The notes beneath the pieces are model-generated. The model made no database searches. It worked only from the letters and a program-made list of their open reading frames with translations, and was not told the DNA's origin. 64,000 bases of DNA. It comes from Glaciecola sp. 33A. Its GTDB lineage: Bacteria; Pseudomonadota; Gammaproteobacteria; Enterobacterales; Alteromonadaceae. Where the stretch lies: assembly GCF_002836745.1 (NCBI RefSeq), contig NZ_PJAR01000024.1, positions 62,001 through 126,000 of the forward strand, read 5' to 3'. The position numbers and the translations under genes are program-made. Shown one piece after another: positions 33,137-42,779 of the stretch (position 1 is the stretch's first letter; every line of letters begins with the position of its first letter).

Positions 33137-36100
33137 TTGCGGCTATTATTAGATGGTCGGTAGATAACCGATTCTTCGTACTATTGTGCACTTTTATTAT
33201 CGTCGGTGGCGGTTTAGTTACGCTTAAAAACACACCGGTTGACGCCATTCCCGATTTGTCTGACGTGCAAGTCATTATTAAAACTAGCTATCCGGGTCAG
33301 GCGCCACAAGTTGTAGAGGATCAAGTCACTTACCCACTAACTACGGCCATGCTGTCGGTGCCGGGTGCGAAAACGGTGAGAGGTTTTTCGTTCTTTGGTG
33401 ATTCATTTGTGTATGTCATTTTTGATGATGATACCGATTTATATTGGGCAAGAAGCCGTGTTCTCGAATACCTGTCACAGGTCACGCCGAGTTTGCCGGA
33501 CAACGCCAAACCTCAATTAGGGCCAGACGCAACAGGCGTGGGTTGGGTGTATATTTACGCGTTGACCGATACCACTGGACAGCTCGACATCAGTGAGCTG
33601 CGAAGCTTGCAGGACTGGTTTCTAAAATACGAGTTACAAACCGTGCCTGGTGTCTCTGAAGTCGCCTCTGCTGGTGGCATGGTTAAACAATATCAGGTGA
33701 CAGTTGATCCTGAAAAATTGCGTGCGTATGGCATTCCGCTGTCGCATGTGCAGGTGGCAATTCAACGCGGTAACCAAGAGATAGGCGCTTCAGTAATTGA
33801 ATTGGCCGAAGCGGAATACATGGTGCGAGTAACCGGTTATATTCAAAACCAACAGGACATTGAAAATATTCCACTAGGTGCTAGCACCAACGGCAAAGGT
33901 GCTACTTTGTTAATTAAGGATGTTGCCAACGTGGGTGTTGGTCCACAAATGCGTCGTGGCGTTACTGAACTGAATGGTGAAGGTGAAGCCGTTGGTGGCA
34001 TTGTAGTGATGCGCTTTGGCGAAAACGCACAGCAAACCATTAATGCTGTGAAGATAAAACTCGACGAATTGAAGAAGGGCTTACCTGCAGGGGTTGAAAT
34101 AATTCCGGTGTATGATCGCTCCGCATTAATTGAACGCGCGGTGGATAACTTAAGTAGCAAGCTGATTGAGGAATTCATTGTTGTAGCGCTGGTATGTATG
34201 GCGTTTTTATTTCATGTTCGCTCATCGATGGTTGCCATCATTAGTTTGCCAGTCGGTATTTTTATTGCCTTTATCATTATGTATTTTCAAGGTATTAATG
34301 CCAACATTATGTCCTTAGGTGGTATTGCTATAGCAATAGGTGCGATGATTGATGGTGCTATTGTAATGATAGAAAATATGCACAAGCACATTGAAAAGAC
34401 GCCCCTTACAAATGAAAATAGATGGCAAATAGTCATTAATTCAGCCACTGAAGTCGGGCCTGCATTGTTTTCTAGTTTGTTAATCATCACGGTTAGCTTT
34501 TTGCCTGTGTTTACGCTCGAAGCTCAGGAAGGACGGATGTTTGCTCCCCTCGCTTATACTAAAACTTATGCCATGGCTGCGGCTGCGGTACTCGCCATTA
34601 CTCTAGTGCCGGTATTAATGGGCTATTTTATTCGTGGCAAGATACTTCCTGAGCATAAAAATCCAATTAATCGGTTTTTATCATGGATCTATTTACCCGC
34701 ACTCAAAACAGTGATGAGTAACCCTAAAGCTACGTTGTTCGCAGCCCTACTTTTGCTGCTTGTGGGTTTTTGGCCTATTAGTAAAATTGGTAGCGAGTTC
34801 ATTCCGCCTCTCGATGAAGGCGACTTAATGTATATGCCGACCACTTATGCAGGCATATCTGTTGGTAAAGCGAGACAAATTCTACAACAAACGAATAAGC
34901 TTATTTACACTGTTCCAGAGGTGGAGACAGTCTTTGGCAAGGTAGGACGCGCAGAAACAGCAACCGATCCAGCACCATTAACGATGATTGAGAGTTTTAT
35001 TCAATTAAAGCCTAAAGATCAGTGGCGTGAAGGATTAACCACTGAGTCGCTGATCGATGAATTTAATAATTTACTAACTATTCCTGGCCTAACTAACGCT
35101 TGGGTAATGCCGATTAAAACTCGTATCGATATGTTGGCGACAGGTATTAAGACTCCTGTTGGTATTAAAATAGGTGGACGAGATCTGAATGAAATTCAAA
35201 AAATTGGCCAACAACTTGAAAAAATACTAAGTGAGGTTGAAGGCACGGCATCAGTCTATTCAGAGCGCGTTGCCGGTGGGCGTTATATCAAGGTTGACAT
35301 TCAACGTGAAAAAGCCGCACGCTATGGTTTAAATATTGCCGACGTACAATCAGTCGTAGCCAGCGCTGTAGGCGGCATGAATGTGACTCAAAGTGTAGAG
35401 GGATTAGAAAGATACCCCGTAAATATCCGTTATCCACAATCTTATCGTGCTTCTCCTGAAGCGCTGGGCCTGCTGCCGATTGTTACGCCGCAAGGAAAAC
35501 GCATTGCGCTTGCTGATGTTGCCAATGTATTTATTGAAGACGGTCCGCCGGGTATTAAAAGTGAAAATGCACGACCCAACGGTTGGGTTTTTATCGACAT
35601 TGATGATATTGATTTAGGCAGTTACGTAGCCGCAGCCCAAATCGCTGTGAACGAGCAACTTGATTTACCTGCGGGATATTCAATAGCGTGGTCAGGACAA
35701 TATGAGTACATGCTTAGAGCGCAAGAAAAATTATCATATGTGTTGCCACTGACCTTAATGATCATCATTATTTTATTGTATTTAAATTTCAAAAACATCG
35801 CTGAAGTTGCCATGATCATGGGCACGCTGCCTTTAGCAATGATTGGCAGTATTTGGTTGATATATTTGGAAGGCTTTAATTTCTCGGTCGCTGTTGGTGT
35901 CGGCTTTATTGCTTTGGCGGGCGTGGCCGTTGAAATAGGCGTTATTATGTTGGTCTATTTAAATCAGTCTTTCAATAGCATGCTTGAAGAGTGCAGTGAT
36001 CGAGGTATACAACCCAGCAAAGACAGCTTGTTTAGCGCCATATTGCATGGCGCCGCAATGCGAGTGCGACCGGTGATGATGACGTCAGCAACGATTATAA

Positions 36101-36276
36101 TAGGCTTAATGCCGATACTTTATGGTGTTGGAACCGGCTCAGAGGTGATGAGTAGAATTGCAGCACCAATGGTCGGCGGAATGGTCAGTGTATTGTTGCT
36201 AACCTTGCTAATTTTGCCCGTAATCTATTTATTGTATAAACGAGTGCAATTGAGGAAGCAGTTTAGTGAATTCTAA
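33133..36276 (+). CDS. cusA: CusA-type heavy-metal RND efflux permease
   Basis: This 1047-residue protein is an HME-type RND pump: 12 membrane helices with two large periplasmic loops. Family marks are DAIPDLSDVQVI near residue 36, IPLGAS, the proton-relay aspartate region GAMIDGAIVMIEN (about 400-412), and PPLDEGDLMYMPTT at the start of the second loop. It exports monovalent copper or silver using the proton gradient. It starts inside the cusB stop codon, so translation is coupled. A perfect hairpin without a T run follows the stop. Metal selectivity (Cu/Ag rather than Co/Zn/Cd) is inferred from the CusF-like domain on the adaptor. Confidence 0.93.
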   Translation: MIAAIIRWSVDNRFFVLLCTFIIVGGGLVTLKNTPVDAIPDLSDVQVIIKTSYPGQAPQVVEDQVTYPLTTAMLSVPGAKTVRGFSFFGDSFVYVIFDDDTDLYWARSRVLEYLSQVTPSLPDNAKPQLGPDATGVGWVYIYALTDTTGQLDISELRSLQDWFLKYELQTVPGVSEVASAGGMVKQYQVTVDPEKLRAYGIPLSHVQVAIQRGNQEIGASVIELAEAEYMVRVTGYIQNQQDIENIPLGASTNGKGATLLIKDVANVGVGPQMRRGVTELNGEGEAVGGIVVMRFGENAQQTINAVKIKLDELKKGLPAGVEIIPVYDRSALIERAVDNLSSKLIEEFIVVALVCMAFLFHVRSSMVAIISLPVGIFIAFIIMYFQGINANIMSLGGIAIAIGAMIDGAIVMIENMHKHIEKTPLTNENRWQIVINSATEVGPALFSSLLIITVSFLPVFTLEAQEGRMFAPLAYTKTYAMAAAAVLAITLVPVLMGYFIRGKILPEHKNPINRFLSWIYLPALKTVMSNPKATLFAALLLLLVGFWPISKIGSEFIPPLDEGDLMYMPTTYAGISVGKARQILQQTNKLIYTVPEVETVFGKVGRAETATDPAPLTMIESFIQLKPKDQWREGLTTESLIDEFNNLLTIPGLTNAWVMPIKTRIDMLATGIKTPVGIKIGGRDLNEIQKIGQQLEKILSEVEGTASVYSERVAGGRYIKVDIQREKAARYGLNIADVQSVVASAVGGMNVTQSVEGLERYPVNIRYPQSYRASPEALGLLPIVTPQGKRIALADVANVFIEDGPPGIKSENARPNGWVFIDIDDIDLGSYVAAAQIAVNEQLDLPAGYSIAWSGQYEYMLRAQEKLSYVLPLTLMIIIILLYLNFKNIAEVAMIMGTLPLAMIGSIWLIYLEGFNFSVAVGVGFIALAGVAVEIGVIMLVYLNQSFNSMLEECSDRGIQPSKDSLFSAILHGAAMRVRPVMMTSATIIIGLMPILYGVGTGSEVMSRIAAPMVGGMVSVLLLTLLILPVIYLLYKRVQLRKQFSEF

Positions 36277-36278
36277 AT

Positions 36279-36301
36279 GGTAGCGACGATCCGTTGCTAC
36301 C
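36279..36301 (+). other. Strong hairpin after cusA
   Basis: GGTAGC-G-ACG pairs with CGT-T-GCTACC around an ATC loop directly after the cusA stop. There is no T run, so it is not a standard intrinsic terminator. It could protect the mRNA 3' end or assist Rho. Confidence 0.45.
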
Positions 36302-36358
36302 ACCGATGGCTAATGTTGTTTGTTGACCCGCTTACTTGGCTAATTACTGTTAAGCCAT

Positions 36359-37177
36359 TTATTTATAACAAATAATGCCTTTCCAGTTAACGCGCTGGTC
36401 GCCAAGGACGACAAAGTCTGGATTTTCGACTGAGTCACGCAGGTTGTAACTGAGTTCATCAAATGTAGCGGCGACAATTCTTCCGCCCGCCTCGTTGATA
36501 ATGCATTGAGATGCGCCTGTATCCCACTCACCAGTCACACCTAGGCGCATGAAAACATCTGCTTTACCCTCGGCAATAAAGCAGGCTTTTAAAGAACAAC
36601 TACCAGCAGGTAGAGTCTGATAGACGCGTTTTTGCGACATTCTTTCAAACACTTTTTCGCGCGATTGTCGGCGACTAATAGCGATCATGATCACGTCTTC
36701 GCTGGGCACCTTAAACTCCCTAACGTTAATCTTTTTAGTTTCGATATTGCAGCGTTTATAAGCACCGTGGTCTCTGCTTGCAAAATACAAAGTTTCACCG
36801 GCAGGCCAATAGATTACCCCAATCACCGGCTTGTTATGTTCGATAAGCGCAATATTTACTGCAAAATCACCTGAACGAGCGATAAACTCTTGCGTACCGT
36901 CAATGGGGTCAATAAGCCAATACCGAGTCCATTTTACGCGTTCGGCTAAAGGCAGTTGAGGCGTTTCCTCGGACATCACCGGAATATCTGGCGTTTGTTC
37001 TTTCAGCATTGTCATAATGATGTCGTTAGCGCGGTAATCGGCACTCGTTACAGGCGACTGGTCTTCTTTTTCATATTCTTCAAAGATGCCTTTGTCATAA
37101 ATATTCAGCACTTCTTGGCCCGCAATATAGGCCGCCTCTTTAGCAATTTCTAGTAATTCTGCAATGGAATGGTGCAC
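36359..37177 (-). CDS. cysQ: 3'(2'),5'-bisphosphate nucleotidase CysQ
   Basis: This 272-residue protein of the inositol-monophosphatase superfamily hydrolyses PAP and PAPS to AMP and APS. It keeps sulfur assimilation and sulfotransferase by-product levels in check. Metal-site motifs are seen: MSEETPQ, WLIDPIDGTQEFI and GEWDTGASQCIINEAGG. It starts one base after the nudE stop, so the two are one transcript, as in many gammaproteobacteria. The presence of a sulfotransferase at 27 kb, which would generate PAP, fits a need for it. Confidence 0.93.
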   Translation of the reverse strand: MHHSIAELLEIAKEAAYIAGQEVLNIYDKGIFEEYEKEDQSPVTSADYRANDIIMTMLKEQTPDIPVMSEETPQLPLAERVKWTRYWLIDPIDGTQEFIARSGDFAVNIALIEHNKPVIGVIYWPAGETLYFASRDHGAYKRCNIETKKINVREFKVPSEDVIMIAISRRQSREKVFERMSQKRVYQTLPAGSCSLKACFIAEGKADVFMRLGVTGEWDTGASQCIINEAGGRIVAATFDELSYNLRDSVENPDFVVLGDQRVNWKGIICYK

Positions 37178-37771
37178 TTAACTATTTTCCTTCATCCACT
37201 TTTGTAATAACAGCAATGCGGCTATGCATCTGGCTTCGACAAAGTCGTCTCTTGCGAGCAATTCATCAGCTTTTGATACCGGCCATTCGATAACCTCTAG
37301 AGGCTCAGGTTCATCGCCTTCTAATGATTGCGGTGTTAGGTTTTCAGCAACCAGAATATGCATCTTCGCATCAAAAAATGTCGGCGCCATGTGCACTGTG
37401 TGCAAGGCATGTAATTTGCTGGCCTTGTATCCGACTTCTTCTTGTAACTCTCGATTAGCTGCTTGTTCTGGGGTTTCGCCTGGGTCAATTAGGCCCTTAG
37501 GAAAACCAAGTTGATAGGAATGCGTACCGCAGGCATACTCTCGAATGAGCAGCATGGTATCAGCATCTTTTAATGGCACAATCATAACTGCCCCGCGCCC
37601 ACCGCCGACCATTCTCTCAAACTCGCGTGTTGCGCCGTTACTAAATTCAAGGTCGAGCTTTTCTACTTTGAAAAACTTAGATTTAGCAACTATTTCGGTC
37701 TTATGAATTGTAGGTAACTCTTTTTTATTGTCTATTTTACTCACTCCGAATTCACGATAAACTATGCTCAC
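37178..37771 (-). CDS. nudE: ADP compounds hydrolase NudE (Nudix)
   Basis: This 197-residue Nudix hydrolase contains the box GLIDPGETPEQAANRELQEEVGY (G-x5-E-x7-REUxEE; about 105-127), plus E. coli NudE-like SLEGDEPEPL and ERMVGGGRGAVMIVP. It cleaves ADP-ribose, Ap3A and NADH-type substrates. The GTG at 37771 has AGGG seven bases upstream. A second GTG at 37744 matches the E. coli N-terminus better (188 residues), so the start is uncertain. It is divergent from yrfG with 14 bases between the starts. Confidence 0.92.
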   Translation of the reverse strand: MSIVYREFGVSKIDNKKELPTIHKTEIVAKSKFFKVEKLDLEFSNGATREFERMVGGGRGAVMIVPLKDADTMLLIREYACGTHSYQLGFPKGLIDPGETPEQAANRELQEEVGYKASKLHALHTVHMAPTFFDAKMHILVAENLTPQSLEGDEPEPLEVIEWPVSKADELLARDDFVEARCIAALLLLQKWMKENS

Positions 37772-37785
37772 ATTAATACCCTATA

Positions 37786-38478
37786 ATGCTACATTATCAC
37801 AAGGAAATTCGCTTGGCACTCTTACCTTGGCATAACATACAAACTGTTTTATTAGATATGGACGGCACATTGCTCGATTTGCATTTTGATAACCAGTTTT
37901 GGCTTGAACATATTCCGCAAAAGTTAGCTCTTAAACACGGTAAAAGTTTACAACAATGCAGGCAAGAAATGCGCGATTCCTGTGCCAAAGTACAAGGTCA
38001 AATACAGTGGTACTGCCTCGACTATTGGGCCGAGCAATTGGACTTAGATATCGTTGAGGCGAAGCATGAAATAGCCCATTTAATTCGTCTTCGTCCCGAT
38101 ACACTGCCGTTTTTAGATGCATTAAGAGCAAACAAGAAGAAAGTGGTGTTGGTCACGAATGCGCACCCCGGAAGTTTGTCGTTAAAAGTAGAAAAGACAC
38201 AATTGGATGAGCATATCGATGAGCTTATTTCGACGCATCAGTTTGGTGTGACTAAAGAGTCCCAATTGTTATGGCAGCAACTCCAAGTCCACCTAAATTT
38301 TGATCCAGCAAAAACCTTATTTGTAGACGACAGCCAAGTGATACTAGATGCAGCAAAAGAGTACGGTATTGCCTACACTCTTGGGATCACCAATCCTGAT
38401 AGCAAAATGCCAGAAAACAAGTTACATGGGCATGTTACGACGAACGACTATTTGCGTTTGTTGGACGATATTATTTAA
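37786..38478 (+). CDS. yrfG: GMP/IMP nucleotidase YrfG (HAD family)
   Basis: This 230-residue haloacid dehalogenase-like phosphatase has motif I LLDMDGTLLD (about 24-33), motif II VTNAHPGS with its Thr, Lys in the TKESQLLW region, and motif IV LFVDDSQVILDAA. E. coli YrfG dephosphorylates GMP and IMP. The neighbouring nudE and cysQ, all nucleotide-housekeeping enzymes, match the E. coli nudE-yrfG order. It is divergent from nudE with a very short shared promoter region. Confidence 0.92.
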   Translation: MLHYHKEIRLALLPWHNIQTVLLDMDGTLLDLHFDNQFWLEHIPQKLALKHGKSLQQCRQEMRDSCAKVQGQIQWYCLDYWAEQLDLDIVEAKHEIAHLIRLRPDTLPFLDALRANKKKVVLVTNAHPGSLSLKVEKTQLDEHIDELISTHQFGVTKESQLLWQQLQVHLNFDPAKTLFVDDSQVILDAAKEYGIAYTLGITNPDSKMPENKLHGHVTTNDYLRLLDDII

Positions 38479-38533
38479 GCCACAGCAACAGTCATTTATC
38501 GAGTATTGCAAATTTAGGAAGTAATAAAGTATT

Positions 38534-39058
38534 GTGAAAATTATCATTGCGTCTAAAAATCCGGTTAAAATTGAAGCGGCCCGAAAGAGTTTTTGTATGG
38601 CGTATGCTAATGATGAAATTGAAGTCATTGCGGTCGATGCGCCTTCCTTAGTCAGTGATCAACCAATGAGTACTCAAGAAACTCGGGATGGCGCTGTCAA
38701 TCGAGTGAAGTATTGCCAACAAAGCCATGAGGCAGATTATTACGTGAGTTATGAAGGTGGTGTGGATATTTTAGATGATATCCCTAGTACCTTTGCTGTG
38801 GTCTGTATTGCTAATTCAAAAAAGCTGCAGACTGGCAGAACGGCATCACTGCCGTTGCCTAATCAAATATATCAAAAGCTTAAAATGGGCGAAGAGCTTG
38901 GCCCAGCAATGGACAATATGTTCAATACCGTCAATATTAAGCAAAAAGGTGGTGCCATTGGCCAACTAACCAATGGACTAGAGACGCGAGAAAGTATCTA
39001 TGTGAGCGCGACATTATTGACCCTAAGTGCGTTCTTTTACCCTAAACTGTTTGTTTAA
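38534..39058 (+). CDS. yjjX: Inosine/xanthosine triphosphatase YjjX
   Basis: This 174-residue protein matches YjjX/PRRC1-type non-canonical NTPases: an N-terminal IIASKNPVKIEAAR, AVDAPSLVSDQPMS, ETRDGAVNRV and YVSYEGGVD. It removes ITP and XTP from the nucleotide pool. The start is GTG at 38534, since the GTG AAA ATT ATC context matches the conserved MK(I/V)I beginning. It follows yrfG by 55 bases and may be co-transcribed with it. Confidence 0.92.
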   Translation: MKIIIASKNPVKIEAARKSFCMAYANDEIEVIAVDAPSLVSDQPMSTQETRDGAVNRVKYCQQSHEADYYVSYEGGVDILDDIPSTFAVVCIANSKKLQTGRTASLPLPNQIYQKLKMGEELGPAMDNMFNTVNIKQKGGAIGQLTNGLETRESIYVSATLLTLSAFFYPKLFV

Positions 39059-39131
39059 TGATGCCAAACGGGCCATTAAAAAAGCAGGACCGTTGACTAC
39101 TGCGCGCTAATATTGAGTGTCATGAGGCCGC

Positions 39132-39899
39132 TTATAAGTCGATTTTACGAAACCCTTGATTATCTGCTGCTCCGAAAAAGTTAGCTGCTTGATGGACTTC
39201 TCTTGGCATATCATCTGAGGGCTTAAAACGCCCGTTAATTTTGTATTTTCCAGAAACAGACAATAATACCGTGGCATCAAGGTTTAATTTGTTCTGTGGC
39301 ACCACTTGTATTGCAAATTGGTCGCCTTCACAGGCAAGATTTGCATCGAAGTTCCCGAAATCAATCACGCCCGTAGGACCACTAACCGTGCCTTTTAACC
39401 AACTTCCTTTGCCAGTTAAGTTGACGCATGCATTGTCAAATTCAAATTCTTTTATATCAACTCTAAAACGGCCGTCGGCTGTCACGGGAACGGGTAGTTG
39501 TACCTGCGCCATTACGCTACGTGCAGGTAAAAATACTTTTAAGTCGTGTGCGCTTATATTTTTTGGATTAAACAGCGACGCACTAATGTTGCCCCTCACA
39601 TACGCCTGATCGCTCTCTCTAATTTTGCCGCCTTTAAGGTCAATGTTTGCTTGACCAAGGAATAAAAACCAAGGCGATAACTCCCAGGTTACGTTATTCA
39701 TAACAATGCCTTGAGTAATAATCTGGTCTACTTTACCGGCCCACAATGTCCCTTCAACCTTACCTAATGCGACAGGTAATGTGGGATTATTAGCTTGCAC
39801 GTAGTTAACTATGTGAATGGCTGGGATATAAGCGATGAGTAAAATTACATATGACAAAATAGCTAATAAGATCCACTTCCAAGACTTCATTTCGATCAT
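39132..39899 (-). CDS. gspN: Type II secretion protein GspN
   Basis: This 255-residue inner-membrane protein has one N-terminal helix (about 8-28) and a periplasmic beta-rich domain, as in GspN of Shewanella and Vibrio. LWAGKVDQI and WELSPWFLFLG are typical blocks. It is an accessory subunit that is dispensable in many systems. It directly follows gspM (adjacent, no gap) as the last gene of the minus-strand operon. Confidence 0.9.
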   Translation of the reverse strand: MIEMKSWKWILLAILSYVILLIAYIPAIHIVNYVQANNPTLPVALGKVEGTLWAGKVDQIITQGIVMNNVTWELSPWFLFLGQANIDLKGGKIRESDQAYVRGNISASLFNPKNISAHDLKVFLPARSVMAQVQLPVPVTADGRFRVDIKEFEFDNACVNLTGKGSWLKGTVSGPTGVIDFGNFDANLACEGDQFAIQVVPQNKLNLDATVLLSVSGKYKINGRFKPSDDMPREVHQAANFFGAADNQGFRKIDL

Positions 39900-40376
39900 T
39901 TAACGACTTCCTAATTGCAGGCGACGAACTTGCACGTAGCCTGCATTGTTTGTTTCGATTATGTCGGATTGAATCACAACAACGCCACGGCGCTCAATCA
40001 AATCGAGCCAGGTAACGAGGTCGGAAAATAACACGTCATCAATACTAATTTGCAGGTTGTCACCGACCGGTTGCATGCGAGCGACCTGTATGTTGCTCGT
40101 GCGAGTGGTTTGATTAACTAGTTGTGTAAGTGAACCTGTAAAGCTTGCACCAGAAGCTGACTGTCTTAATTTGGCAGCTCTAACAGCCTGTTCATCTACC
40201 CAAGAAGCAAACGCAGTTTGACTTTCAAGCAAGCTTTTTTGCTGAGCCAACGTGTTGTTCAGTGGCGTCCATAATGCGAAATAGAAAATCACGACGGCGG
40301 AAACTATGACAGCCAAGCTAACCATTTTTTGTTCACGCTCCGAGAGCGCATAAAACCATCCAAAATACGTTTTCAT
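39900..40376 (-). CDS. gspM: Type II secretion protein GspM
   Basis: This 158-residue bitopic inner-membrane protein has a short cytoplasmic start, one helix (about 17-36) and a periplasmic ferredoxin-like domain with the QRRGVV-like segment IERRGVVVIQSD. GspM pairs with GspL in the assembly platform. A 112-base gap separates it from gspL, unusual in this otherwise tight operon, and the gap contains 13-bp tandem repeats. Confidence 0.92.
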   Translation of the reverse strand: MKTYFGWFYALSEREQKMVSLAVIVSAVVIFYFALWTPLNNTLAQQKSLLESQTAFASWVDEQAVRAAKLRQSASGASFTGSLTQLVNQTTRTSNIQVARMQPVGDNLQISIDDVLFSDLVTWLDLIERRGVVVIQSDIIETNNAGYVQVRRLQLGSR

Positions 40377-40412
40377 ATTTTTACCTTAGTGGCATTCCTT
40401 AATCGATTTCCT

Positions 40413-40463
40413 CAAGAGCTTTTTTCAAGCGCTTTTTTCAAGGGCTTTTCTCAAGAGTTTGGC
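40413..40463 (-). repeat. Four imperfect 13-bp tandem repeats between gspL and gspM
   Basis: On the plus strand the units are CAAGAGCTTTTTT (40413-40425), CAAGCGCTTTTTT (40426-40438), CAAGGGCTTTTCT (40439-40451) and a partial CAAGAGTTTGGC (40452-40463). They interrupt an operon whose other genes overlap or nearly touch. Each unit contains AAG-N-GCTT symmetry, so the RNA could form alternative short hairpins. Confidence 0.85.
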
Positions 40464-40488
40464 TTTACGGTTGTCATTGACAGCAGCT

Positions 40489-41736
40489 TTAGCCTTTGAT
40501 GATAATTGTTCCGACCACTTGGTCGCCTTTATTATTAATTGCGCCTTGGTCAACCTCAAATCCTAAGGCTTGAACTTCACGGCGAAATTTTTCGAGAGAT
40601 TCAAAGTTACTGGCAACCGATTGCATGCGCAACTCTGTGCGCGTAGCATCGTAACGAATCGACTGTGGTGTAACACCGGTACTGGCAAAAGATGGGCTCA
40701 TTTGAGTGAGCATCACTAACATTGAGATGCCGCCACCACCTTGTTCAAGACTCGCCATTTGATTTCTAATCGCAACTTCTTTATTTCTTGATTTGGGTAA
40801 GTCAGGAAAGCCTTGGTTAATACTGGTTTGTAACCTCGTTTCAATACTTTGGCGCTGGCTTTTAATTGAGTTTAATTCAACCGTTTTACTGACTAAGTTG
40901 ACACACAATGCGACGCCAGCAAGCACGGCAGCAAGGCGCCATTTGTCCCACTGGGCTGTGGTTTTTCGTTTAAGCGCGAAGTCACCTTGTAGTAAATTAA
41001 AATTAGCGTCTAAAGCACCGTCCAGCAGTAGCTGCATCGGCAGCTTATCGTAGTTTGCTGTTAGTGTTGGAGCGTCGGTTTTAGCCTCATCAGCGGCATC
41101 GGTTTGTACAAAAAGTCCTTCTAAATACTCAATCTGTTGTTGCTCTGAATAAGTTAGCACTGATTGTGGCTTGGTTTTTAATTGTTTTTCTAAAAGCATC
41201 AAGGTCCAACTTTTTTCGCCTTGATATCCTGCCCATTCGCCGGCTCTAACGATGAATGCAGATTGCTCATGGCGACCTAAACTTAACACGCTAATGGTGT
41301 TTTCCGAATAAGGCAGAGCGAGTGTATCTGGAACAAGTAAATCGCAATATAAGTCAGCTTGCTTTAATGCGTCTTGCCAAAACTCAAGTTGTTCACGCAA
41401 AACCACAGCTACCTGCTGCGAATCACCGATGCGTTTGCCGAATGCAAAAAATGACTTTGCGATGTCTGACGCAACTTCGTCTTCCAACATGAAAGGGATC
41501 GCGTTTAGCACTTTTCGATTAGCTCTAGCGGGTAATTGCACTGTTTTTAATACCACATCACAACCAGGCACAATACATACCACTTCAGCATTAGGTGCGC
41601 GTTCCCTTAATTGTGCTAAACCGTCAATATCAGGCAGTTCACCTGATGCAATGATTTCTTTTTCAGTGTCAGACCATACCAGCCAGTGAACAGGATCGTG
41701 GGGTGTTGAACCCAAGCGGATCGCTAGTTTTTCCAT
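40489..41736 (-). CDS. gspL: Type II secretion protein GspL
   Basis: This 415-residue protein has a cytoplasmic actin-like domain (about 1-235), one membrane helix (about 265-283) and a periplasmic ferredoxin-like domain. GspL links the GspE ATPase to the inner-membrane platform by its cytoplasmic part. The start WLVWSD region and the VVLKTVQLP segment are typical. Its start shares a base with the gspK stop, indicating coupling. Confidence 0.92.
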   Translation of the reverse strand: MEKLAIRLGSTPHDPVHWLVWSDTEKEIIASGELPDIDGLAQLRERAPNAEVVCIVPGCDVVLKTVQLPARANRKVLNAIPFMLEDEVASDIAKSFFAFGKRIGDSQQVAVVLREQLEFWQDALKQADLYCDLLVPDTLALPYSENTISVLSLGRHEQSAFIVRAGEWAGYQGEKSWTLMLLEKQLKTKPQSVLTYSEQQQIEYLEGLFVQTDAADEAKTDAPTLTANYDKLPMQLLLDGALDANFNLLQGDFALKRKTTAQWDKWRLAAVLAGVALCVNLVSKTVELNSIKSQRQSIETRLQTSINQGFPDLPKSRNKEVAIRNQMASLEQGGGGISMLVMLTQMSPSFASTGVTPQSIRYDATRTELRMQSVASNFESLEKFRREVQALGFEVDQGAINNKGDQVVGTIIIKG

Positions 41737-42779
41737 TAATTAATACCTCCAAATTCTCTACTTATCACGCTAACACTTGCACTTTCACTATCAAGTTTAA
41801 AAATACTGGTCATTTTGAACGTCGCATTATTGTAACGGGTTTTAGTCAATAGCATGAAATAATTTGTTTTTAAAACGAACCACTTTTTCTGCTCATCAGT
41901 TAATTGTTTGGCCATAATTTCTGGTTCAGAAAAAAAGTCGTTGGTATCTGCAAATCCATCCAGTGGACGTGATGCTACAATGCGTTTTGCAGCATCCACC
42001 GTAATATTCAAGATGGCGCCAAGCACATGCGCATTTTCTTCTGTTACGGTATTGATATTAATTTCCATGATATTAAATTCTAAATCAGGGATAACACAGA
42101 CATGTGGCAGTAAATTACGCAGATCACTCATTTCTATGCCATTAATTAAACGTAATTCCGATTTATTCGTCATCAATGCATTTGCTGCAACATAGGGGAA
42201 GCGCAATGACTCATACTCAGCGTCCTCAGCGCCATAACCGGTAATATCGCTGTCGGCGTCAAGCCAATCAATGAGCGAATCACGCACCGTGTCAGCGGTA
42301 AATGAGTCAACATCTTCAATGCTTAAAAGCATAAGGTTAAAAAAGACTTGAGCAGAGCCGTTAGCTGCTTTGTTTGGGTCTTGCGGTTCCTGAGGTTGAG
42401 GGAGGCTCAATGTGTTTAAATTAAAACAAGACTGCAGGTCAACTAATTCAGCTTGAATGCCACCACCGTCAATTGGGTACTCAAATACTTGCGCCCAAGG
42501 CTGACCTAAATTCATACTATCAGGCGACAAGGTCATGAGTTGGTTTAACGATTTTTCAGCAAATTGCTCGGCGCCAACGGCATACCAATAGGCTTGATTG
42601 TTGTCCTTGATGTTTACTGTTCTGGCTATGTTGAGCTGCAATCGCGCCATCATTTCGGTGGCTAGGACGCTCACAATAGCGACAATAAGCAAAATAACCA
42701 GAAGGGCAATACCGCGTTGTGAGCTAGCTTGCAGGTTTGATACATACTTGCGCTGAACGTTGACTCGATTTAGTTTCAT
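41736..42779 (-). CDS. gspK: Type II secretion minor pseudopilin GspK
   Basis: This 347-residue large minor pseudopilin has a prepilin signal ending QRG with the mature start IALLVILLIVA (cut after Gly23). As is usual for GspK, the mature helix lacks the Glu at position 5. The bulky alpha domain follows, with IDWLDADSDITGYGAEDAEY (calcium-binding-type acidic loop) and a helix-hairpin-helix-like SINTVTEE region. With GspI and GspJ it caps the pseudopilus tip. Its first bases overlap the gspJ stop. Confidence 0.93.
   Translation of the reverse strand: MKLNRVNVQRKYVSNLQASSQRGIALLVILLIVAIVSVLATEMMARLQLNIARTVNIKDNNQAYWYAVGAEQFAEKSLNQLMTLSPDSMNLGQPWAQVFEYPIDGGGIQAELVDLQSCFNLNTLSLPQPQEPQDPNKAANGSAQVFFNLMLLSIEDVDSFTADTVRDSLIDWLDADSDITGYGAEDAEYESLRFPYVAANALMTNKSELRLINGIEMSDLRNLLPHVCVIPDLEFNIMEININTVTEENAHVLGAILNITVDAAKRIVASRPLDGFADTNDFFSEPEIMAKQLTDEQKKWFVLKTNYFMLLTKTRYNNATFKMTSIFKLDSESASVSVISREFGGIN

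Noticed and set aside
36279-36301. Hairpin after cusA as an intrinsic terminator
   Set aside because: The stem is strong but no T run follows on either strand, so it is listed only as a hairpin.
40413-40463. Tandem repeats considered as a CRISPR-like array
   Set aside because: Units are contiguous 13-mers without spacers and no cas genes are present in the window.
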